From Cryptomeria japonica (Eukaryota; Streptophyta; Pinopsida; Cupressales; Cupressaceae), in contig NC_081407.1 in NCBI RefSeq assembly GCF_030272615.1, positions 99,555,897-99,619,896 on the forward strand: a DNA stretch of 64,000 nucleotides, given 5' to 3'. Positions 56,207-64,000 of this stretch are shown here, one piece after another. Every line of letters begins with the position of its first letter. Position 1 is the stretch's first letter. The notes beneath the pieces are model-generated. The model was not told the origin of the DNA and did no database searches. It saw only the letters and a program-made list of their open reading frames with translations. Position numbers and translations under genes: made by a program.

Positions 56207-57755
56207 ATGGTTTCTCTTGCCTACAACTCGACTATTGTATCCATTGTGCCTATGCCTTCTGTCGATATTTTACCTCATGTGGGTCGTGCACCTGGTGTGG
56301 TCACTATGTATGGGGTGGGCATGAATGCTACTTTGTTTGCATGTGTTTCTAGTGCCAGTGGTGGTCCTATTGTCGACGTGGGTGCAAACCTTTCTGCACC
56401 CATGCCCCTTGCATTGGGTGACCATTCTGCAACTAGTTCCCCTATGGTGGGTATCTCTGCTCTGGTTGTGGGTGAAGATTCCCTTCCTAGGAATGTTGTT
56501 GGAGATATTCGGGTTACTACAGATTCCTCAAGGCTTGGTGTTGGTAATGGTGACCCTGTTTAGGATTCTAATGCTCCACCTCGACCTTCCTTTGCTAGGA
56601 AGCATAGATTTGCTCATGTGGCCAAATCTGTTGCCCAACCCTCCAAAGGGGTTCATCCCCTATGCCAAGTCCTCCCCTGTGGTGGTCTGTGGAAAAGATG
56701 TTGCGGACAATATTGGGTTTTACTAAAGTTGTGCTTTGGTGTGCAAATTCTCGAGGCTTTGGCCTTCTTTACTAGATCTTCAGTGTTGGGTGAGTAACTC
56801 ATGGAAGCCTCTAGTTTCTCAAAATATTGAACTCTTTCTCTATGCTAAAGGTTTTTTTATTGCTTCCTTTATGTCTTCACTTGATCGTGACCAGATTTTG
56901 GGAAAGATGTGGATCTGGGGAGTTCACTCTCTCTGTTAAGGACTACTTTCAATCCCCTTACCGAACCACAATGTGCGTCCAGTTTGGGTTCGACTCCTGA
57001 ATCTTCCTCTTCATTTTTGGGAACACTCTTGCTATGAGGTCATTGGCAACTCTATTGGTCGTTTCCCAATGGTTGATTATCCCATGAGTTCCATGGGCCA
57101 CTCCACTTTTAATTACATCCTGGTGGATATTGACATCTCCTCGCCCCTCCCTAGGGATGTGGTCCTTATGGTCATGGATAGGCTTTGGTCTCAACCATTG
57201 GATTTTTAGGGCCTACCCTTTCGCTACAGAAGATGATTTTCCATGGGACACTTAACATTAGATTGCTCCCTCCCGCATCACAAGGATGTGGATATATGGT
57301 GGAAGGATGCCATCTTGGATCACCTGGCTATCTATGCTACTGACTTGGCTGATGAGCTGCCCTCTGTTGATAATGTTGTTGTTGTTGTTCATGAGGATTC
57401 AACTCTTGTTGCTCCTAAATTGGATTTAACTCTCGTTGCCTTTGACTTGTATCTTTGCTCTACATCTATTGGTTCTGCTCCTGATGTAGTTCCTCTACAC
57501 TAGCTTGTTGTTGTTCTGCAATAGCCCCCTAGTGTTCTGCAGTAGTCGACTGTTGCCTTGCAACTACAATATAATAAATCTATTGATAGTATCCAAGCAG
57601 GGCCCTTACCACTTGATCAGTCTCTTGATGGTCCCAAAGACAATATCACCTGGGTTGTAGTTTGTCGCAAGCGGAAGGGGAAGTTCTCCCCCCTCCCCCC
57701 AAACCCCTACTTGCCAAGGCTTGGGTGTCCCTACCCCTCCTTGAGTTGGGTTTGA
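56207..57755 (+). pseudogene. LINE ORF1 (DUF4283, zinc knuckle), broken
   Basis: Order: a Val/Ser/Gly-rich N-terminal part; then AKSSPVVVCGKDVADNIGFY; LVCKFSRLWPSLLDL, NSWKPLVSQNIELF, FFIASFMSSLDRDQILGKMW; the DUF4283 end VRPVWVRLLNLPLHFWE, VDIDISSPLPRDVV and DRLWSQPLDF. A zinc knuckle region follows (MGHLTLDC...). The C-terminus is basic (VVCRKRKGKFSPLPPNPY). Four stops or frameshifts break it. The product would be an RNA-binding protein of an L1-type LINE. Confidence 0.75.
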
Positions 57756-58340
57756 GTTGTTGATGGTTCGATAGGTTGGTTGTTGTTAAAGTGTTGTTGA
57801 TAGTCTTTGACTATGTTAAATGGTTGACACCATAGTTAATGTTGTGTTTTAATCAAAAACTTTCCAATATGAACTACAACCACTTAGGTAGAAAATTCCA
57901 AATCCATAATTAGGAATCCGCCATGTTTATAGATACTCGCTAAAAGGAACTGAACAATAAATATAAATTACCAAACATTAACTCTCCTTGACCCTCAAGT
58001 CTCAACATAGCAATTTCCAAATCCCATAAAGAGTGAACTCAACGAATATGGACACATGTCACTAAAGTGCACCTCATAGGAATTTTACAAATTCTTTTGC
58101 CCAAGATGAGTGTCCAAGTGACAAGTGACGTATTCCCGCACTTCTTGCTTTACATGTAGGAAGCCAACGCACAATTGGGTCTTACAAAGTAACATAACAA
58201 TTTAGAAAGTTAAAAAAGAGAATATAATTAACAAAATAGGCAACATGGGACTAATAAATTAATTAAATCATACTAATACTCTCAAAGGTTAAGACACCTT
58301 AATCCCAAAATAACCCCCTTACTAAACCACTCAATGTGCA
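57756..58340. other. LINE 3'-like tail and gap
   Basis: 57756-57870 is GTTG-rich and ends TTTTAATCAAAAACTTT, similar to LINE tails. The remainder to 58340 holds no gene. Confidence 0.4.
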
Positions 58341-59300
58341 TCTAATGTAGGTTAGGCTTCCAAATCCCCCCCTTCATTTTTGGGAGGATTCTTGTTACAA
58401 GGCCATTGAAAACTTGGTCGCTTGAAGGTTGACAATTGCACTTCCTATGTGGGGCATTCTACCTTTGCTCGCAAATTGGTGGATATTGACATCTACATGC
58501 CTCTTCACGAGTATGTGGTTCTAATGGTTGGGGATAGGACTAGGACTCAACCATTTTAATATTATGGATCCATTTTAAATGTTGTCATTTCTTCGTGATT
58601 GGTCACCTGGCCATGGATTGTCCAATCTCACACTGCAAAGGTGTTGCTACTTGGTGGAGGTATGCTAATGGTGAGCACTTGACTTTCTATGCTCTTAATT
58701 CTCTGTCAAATGACTCCTCTTAGGATGTTGATGCGTCCTTAGCTCTTGGTGTAGCCATTATGTTCCTTACGAACGCCCTATTGGTGAACCTATAGCCTCA
58801 TGATTACATCCTATTTTGGCCTTATCTTCATCTCAACTCCAAACTCCTCATGCAGTAGAAGGCTATCATTCACCTCGTTGTCCTATTGCTCACTCTTCAC
58901 ACTCTAATGAGCTCTTTGTGAGGGTTTCTCCTCCTTCCCCTTGTAATGATAATTTGGATGATAGTATTAGGTCCTTTTAATTTCACTTCCCAAACTCATG
59001 CTCAAGTGGTGGGTGAAAGATCAACTTCCTCCAAACTTGAGATTGTCTTACTGGAACCTTGGTGGCCCCAACTCTCTCATTTTTGTAGTCTTATTTGGCA
59101 GCTTGATTGTATTTGTTCCCTTTTTCTCATCGTTGTTTTGTTTCTTTGTTGTCCATGGCCTATTTAGACCTATTTCACCCAGCCTTAGCCTTTGTATAGG
59201 GTCTCAACCCTTATTTCCTGATTTTTATATTTTCATGTTTTTTACAATTGTTTAGGCCCTTTCAAAATCTTTGCTTACCTGAATCAAAAGCAAAAATCAT
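58340..59300 (+). pseudogene. Second LINE copy, ORF1 C-terminal part
   Basis: Repeats the end of DUF4283 seen at 57000: PLHFWEDSCYKAIEN, then LVDIDIYMPLHEYVVLMVGD. The knuckle and tail are badly decayed. At about 59030 a piece LRLSYWNLGGPNSL resembles the start of LINE endonuclease. It ends in TGAATCAAAAGCAAAAATC (59280-59298), again LINE-tail-like. Confidence 0.55.
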
Positions 59301-59624
59301 TTTTATCAAAAATTATTTTGCAAGAACATAAAACTAAATTGAATAGCCATTTATAATTGCTATGATATAGGGCCTAGTGCCTGGTCATAATTTCCTATGC
59401 TTGGTTAAAATGCTTGTTGATGTTTCTCCTTACAATACTATCAATAATCCACAATACTCCTCGTGGGAGTTTTGTTTCCATGTAGTAGGTACAACCTCTT
59501 GCCCCTACATCAATTGTTAAAGGATTTGGCAACCTTTTGGCTCGTGTTGTTTCTTAAAATAACGTGTTAATGGTCACTTTGGTATTGACTTTTTCTTACT
59601 TTATTGGAACAAGAGGATAATGTC

Positions 59625-59715
59625 AAATAAGCTCTCCAATTCCTAGATACAATTTGCCTAGCCTCTAGATAAATAAGTTCTTCAATTCCTAAATACAATT
59701 TGCCTAGCCTTTAGG
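59625..59715. repeat. Tandem pair of a 46-bp unit
   Basis: 59625-59670 and 59671-59715 share AATTCCTARATACAATTTGC and CTAGCCTYTAG, with about five differences. Confidence 0.85.
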
Positions 59716-59999
59716 TCTAGTATTCAATGGTAGAGAATCCAATGTTACATACAATCTTTTCTACCTAGCCTAACTAGCTCAATCTTTTTGTTTGGAAATA
59801 GATTTATCATGGATAAATTTTTAGATATATTATCATCCCTTATGCTTTTCAAGATTCTCCCTCTTCACCATGGCAAGTTTTCATTACCTAAGTGAAGAAG
59901 AAATTGTCTTATAACATCACTAAACCTCTTTCTCTCATAGGAAAATTCCAGGTTTACATTCTAAAGTTTAGTTACTATCCATGTTATTAGTCTTCTTAC

Positions 60000-61200
60000 T
60001 TAGTGCCCTCTAAAATCTCCTAGCAAAGGGTTGAGAATATTTTAAGATATATTCTATGGGCCTCCTCTAATCTAGGAAAAGGTTTCCACAAGGTTTCTTG
60101 CAATTCTACTAGCTCCCTCATTATTCAAGTGTTCTAACCTTATTAGCATTCAACATCAAGGATTGGCTTCGTGTGCCAAGTGGGTTATTATAGCTCTAGA
60201 GGAGAGTGAAACCTACAAAGTCTAACTTCATCATCGTATTTATTTTGGTTTTCCTTATGGTCATAAAGTTTGGAGATATTTGGGACTTCCATCCATTCTT
60301 ATTATGAAGCAACATGTTTAGATATGTGGCACTTTGTGATCAGAAGTATATGGAAGAATTGACAAGCTATTAAGTGACGATTTCTATGGAAAGGAAAGAT
60401 TTTTGTAATGGGCTATCTATTAACTAGCAGCACATTTAGTGTTCTCTTGTGACAATTGCCAAGATAGATATCTTGCTAGAGCTCCTTGGGTTCATGCCTT
60501 GAAGATTTTTTGTAGAGGGATTAAAACTCTCATGGATCCTTTTTTCAAAGACTACCAAAATTATATTTATCTTGGTCTCAAGCCAAAATGATATTCAAAC
60601 TCTCCAATCAATATTTTGAATCCATTCATACTATTATTGATTTTATCCATGTAGAAATGCTTCACAAATTTAGGGTTATTCATGATAACCCATGGTTGAA
60701 AGATTGGAAATGGTATCTCAATACCTTATAACTACAAACCTTGCAAATGATATTGATGGCTCTCTCTAAATCTACATATGATGCAAAAAATCAATAAAAA
60801 TGGGCCTTGTAGCCATCTACTAGCTCATGGTAAAGTAGATTCCAAATTATTTTTACAACTATTCTTGAGCTAAAACTTGCTCACTATGTGTGGTGTATTC
60901 TTTACTAGGGTCTTCCCATTAGGTCTAAATTGATCCTCCTAGGATTTACCAATCCCTGTACTTTTTGCAAACATAAATAAACTCTCAAGCCTATTTCCTA
61001 GATTTACACTAGAGTCCAATTACTTGGAATTTGATTCCTGATTTCTTTAAGCCTTTCAAACTAGAGCTTTTTTCTTCACATGTGATTCTTTTGGGCAATT
61101 GGCCCAAAATTCCTAATGAGTGGGAATCTTGTTTGGCATTTGGGAAGATTGAAATTCATTTCTCTTTCTAGGAGGTTTTGTTGGTATTCATTTCTTTATG
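60000..61200 (+). pseudogene. LINE ORF2 C-terminal remnant
   Basis: Pieces such as LASCAKWVIIALEESETYKV followed by LHHRIYF recall the post-RT region of plant L1 LINEs. Later GLPIRSKLILLGFTNPCTFC resembles the Cys/His (zf-RVT) end. Decay is heavy, with stops throughout; endonuclease and RT cores are not recognisable. Family call by pattern only. Confidence 0.5.
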
Positions 61201-63300
61201 TATAGTAAATTCATGATCTAATCTAATTTTCTCATGCAAATACAAGTGCAATCTAACAAAGTCGCTCACCTACATGCACCTCTTGACCAATGGGGTAATG
61301 TACCTTATATGGTTGCCAGAGTCCCATCAACCTCTCCCTTTCACAAAGGCCAATCCCCTTCTCAAGGCATCAACATGGCTTAGTCATAATGCTTGTAGAC
61401 ATAATTGTATGGTTGCATAGTTCTTTGTGCCTCAACACATAACTCAAGGTCACAATGCTTATGGTTAGTCTCTATAGCCTTGTATGCCTTTTATCTATAT
61501 GTACCCCCATGATAGGATTACTCCTAGTTGTTTGGACTAACAAATCCCCTCACTTAGTATTGACCCATTTTCTCACCAAGAATGGAACTCAACTACCAAA
61601 TTGAGAACAAGTTAATGAAAAAAGTTGCTTTATAGGTTGGGATATAATTCTTGACAAATAAGACCTTCATGATGGCTAGAGCAAGCCTAATAACCATAAT
61701 CCACCCCCACCTCTTGTTGGATCTATAGCTCTCATTGCTTGGTAGTTTAGCCACTTGACATTTTGTCTTATGTTTAGATGTGTTCATTTAAGGCTTTTTC
61801 TTGTGTAGACTTTAAGATGCGATGCCATCACATTCAAAAAAAAATCTTGTGAATATGGTGTAATATACTTCTTTATACGAGATAATATATGACACTAATT
61901 CATCCTAAAATATATTAGTAAATAATTCCACTTCTTCTAAAATGGTTCTCATTTTCCAACCTCACACTTTTTCTTTGATAACCTTGTATAACCACCTTAA
62001 ATCCCCTTCTACCTCTAAGAGGAACTATAGCTTGAAGCTTTATCCATCTTGACACCTGCAAGCAACACCAATGCTTCTACTTCATTATTACACTTCAAAT
62101 CTAAAAAGTAGGACCCACTTCTAATAATTGTGCCAAAAGGAGAATGCAACACAATATCAGCTCCAAAAAGCCAATAGTCAATTTAATAAAATCCTCTTAC
62201 ATGCAACTCAAGTAATAACTACCCTTTAATTATGGCATCTTTGATGGCAAAACCCTTAACAAGGTCAATATCGTTTTCTCCAGAGGTCACCTCACCATGA
62301 TGTAGGAATAGTGCAACTTATACCACCTTACACAATTACATGCAATAACACTTCAGGTTCCGAGGGCATACCAGCTCAAAACATGAAATATTAAGGGACA
62401 TGTTACCGGGTGTATTCTCTTCAATTTTAACGAACCCTCAATGTGAGGATTGCAGTTCAAAGAAATAAGTGTGACGGCCTGGCTGAAGTCAAATACGTAA
62501 GGTAATGCATTCAATCATATTGCATTGATTTTGAGGGTCTGCATAACCCACTTGAGCTAAAGCACTCGCTCTGTATATCATGTCATAAGCTAAAGTGCCA
62601 CACTACACTAAAATATTGTAAGCCATGAAAATGTGACACAGCGTGCTGTTAATAGTTTCATCCTGTGTTTTCAAATTTCAGATTATAGAAAACGTCACTA
62701 TATAGTGTTATTCTCTGAACTTCGTTATTGCGTGTTTATAAATTTCATTTAATTTCCAATACCTCATGTTCTTCTGTACAATGTGCATGCACATATTGAT
62801 TGTCATATGGAACCATCTTTGTACTAAAATGCTCATTATGGAATCCAAGCATCTACAATTAAATTTCTGTACATTGTCATAGTTGGAAGCTTGAAAGAAA
62901 AATTAAATGTTTACGCTGAAAAGTGTAAGTCCAAGTAGTAAAAGAGAGATGAGACGTTTTTCAGATGTATTGCTATAGATATGCTGTCATTTCGACATAC
63001 TATTGTTTTCCATGACATTGTTGTCATATTAGTTTGCGGATGTAACATCCCTATGCGAGATAACTATGTCACAAGGAGCTTGTGTAGTTATCAATCGAAC
63101 TTTTTAGTTTTTTAAAGAGAATTTGATTAAAGATTAGAGATTTTCACAATGCATTGTATTTGCATAGCTCTTTCTGGTTACAACTATATATTTCTTTATT
63201 CACCCAGTGTAATCCATTAAATTAAATTATTTTTCTCAATAGGTCCACTTCCCTCGAACTGTTAATTGTGCAACATGGTTTAATAATGCTGAAATAATAA
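61200..63300. other. Gap without recognisable genes
   Basis: Mixed AT-rich sequence on both strands without long frames or clear repeats. Confidence 0.5.
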
Positions 63301-63455
63301 AATAATATATGTATATGAAAATAAGTAAAAAAATGAATGAAATGGTGTTTGTAATGAGTTTCGTTTATCTTGATTCATTATTTAAAGAAATGAACCAAAC
63401 CCATATAAAATCAGTACATCTTGATTTCCAGAAACGATAAGGCTTCTCATCTATT

Positions 63456-64000
63456 TCAATCATAATGTATTACAATGTATAACACTGTAATTTCATTACT
63501 CCAAGCTGTATCTGTACATGTGTCGGGGAAGGTCGACAAATGAATGCTACCTTTAGTGATTAGTAAATTTAGAGCTTCCGGCAGAAACAATTCTCTCGAA
63601 AGCTTACACTGCACAGAGAATTCAGTTATAATTCTAACCAAAGAGTGCATAGTGGAAAGCTGAAACATGTAGATCTGATTAAACATGGAAGACTCTAGTT
63701 GGAGCAAGCCCGCCCAAATTTTGAAACTTCTGTCAAATCTCCAAACTCAGTCCTTGTAGCGATACATCAGAACCTATCACACAAGCCCAAAAACATTTAG
63801 CCCAAAGTAAGAACAATAGGAAAACAGTAACATTGTAGCTTGAAAAGAAAAAAATGTACCCAATAAATTAACCAAATGTATTTGAAGGTGAAGGCTCTCA
63901 TTGTACCAGGTTACCCCTAAATTCTGTGTAACCGGCAAAGATTCCATCCAATGTTTGTTCTTGATCCAAGACCTCTATAACCTTTTCACCATTTGAAGCA
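63456..64000 (-). CDS. 3' end of an unidentified - strand gene (partial)
   Basis: From the right edge a - strand frame runs 63999-63907 (ASNGEKVIEVLDQEQTLDGI, then FAGYTEFRGNL). A GTACAA donor follows at 63906, and a 133-bp T-rich intron ends TGTGTGATAG at 63774. The next exon, 63773-63747, continues in frame as VLMYRYKD and stop. The sites fit plant introns, and the joined ending looks like a real C-terminus. The 3' UTR would extend left to about 63456 or further. I do not recognise the protein. Without splicing the frame would end three codons later, so the intron is an inference. Confidence 0.5.

Noticed and set aside
62345-62400. Similarity to the start of 5S rRNA (GGGCATACCAGC)
   Set aside because: Match of about 12 bp only; the rest of the 5S gene is absent.

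Overview
The window looks like nuclear DNA of a seed plant with a large, repeat-rich genome. A gymnosperm (conifer) is my best guess. The guess rests on old, degraded LTR elements nested several layers deep, long AT-rich gaps, a gene with a 1.3-kb leader intron, and the style of the Ty3/gypsy families. It is inference; no organellar or bacterial signal is seen. Only two host-gene signals are convincing: a complete ESCRT-III CHMP1 gene (CDS 40574-41182, +) and the last exons of an unidentified gene on the - strand at the right edge (63747-63999). Nearly everything else is mobile DNA or its remains.

Layout. (1) 1-11193: the 3' two thirds of a Tat-lineage Ty3/gypsy element. It holds a pol reading frame with three in-frame stops and a second, Tat-type RNase H; a long 3' non-coding region; an ANTISENSE gene encoding a plant mobile domain (PMD) protein (8641 down to 6785); a striking array of 15 units at ~20-bp spacing built on CAAWAGCGCT; an antisense TATA candidate; the polypurine tract and the 3' LTR. 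(2) about 11200-20820: an older gypsy pol (RT, RNase H, integrase, chromatin-end region) cut in two by a 7.2-kb element with long inverted ends (12550-19719). That element carries a complete 2.5-kb non-autonomous LTR element (TSD ATATG) and several kb of AT, GT, CT and GA repeats. (3) 20830-24830: no gene, two microsatellites. (4) 24830-38300: a LINE ORF1 remnant split by a Ty1/copia element (25213-37414, TSD AGGTG). The copia element is itself hit three times: a TRIM (TSD CTACT), a deletion derivative of another copia element (TSD AGTTG), and a Tat-type gypsy element whose left LTR is now a 393-bp palindrome. (5) 39000-41600: CHMP1. (6) 41600-48360: AT-rich, locally duplicated DNA. (7) 48362-48822: a short TIR element. 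(8) 49060-54168: a decayed unknown ORF and an LTR flanked by a 272-bp direct duplication. (9) 55150-61200: decayed LINE copies with a reverse-oriented LTR candidate. (10) 61200-64000: gap, then the - strand gene end.

The most unusual system is the Tat element's antisense unit. On the - strand a TATA candidate (9446-9440) is followed by a stretch carrying the ~20-bp phased AGCGCT array, and then by a PMD protein with a Gly-rich linker and a C-terminal coiled coil. Antisense extra ORFs in Tat-lineage elements, and PMD domains in transposons, are established themes. The phased palindromic array in the presumed leader is something I do not recognise as described.
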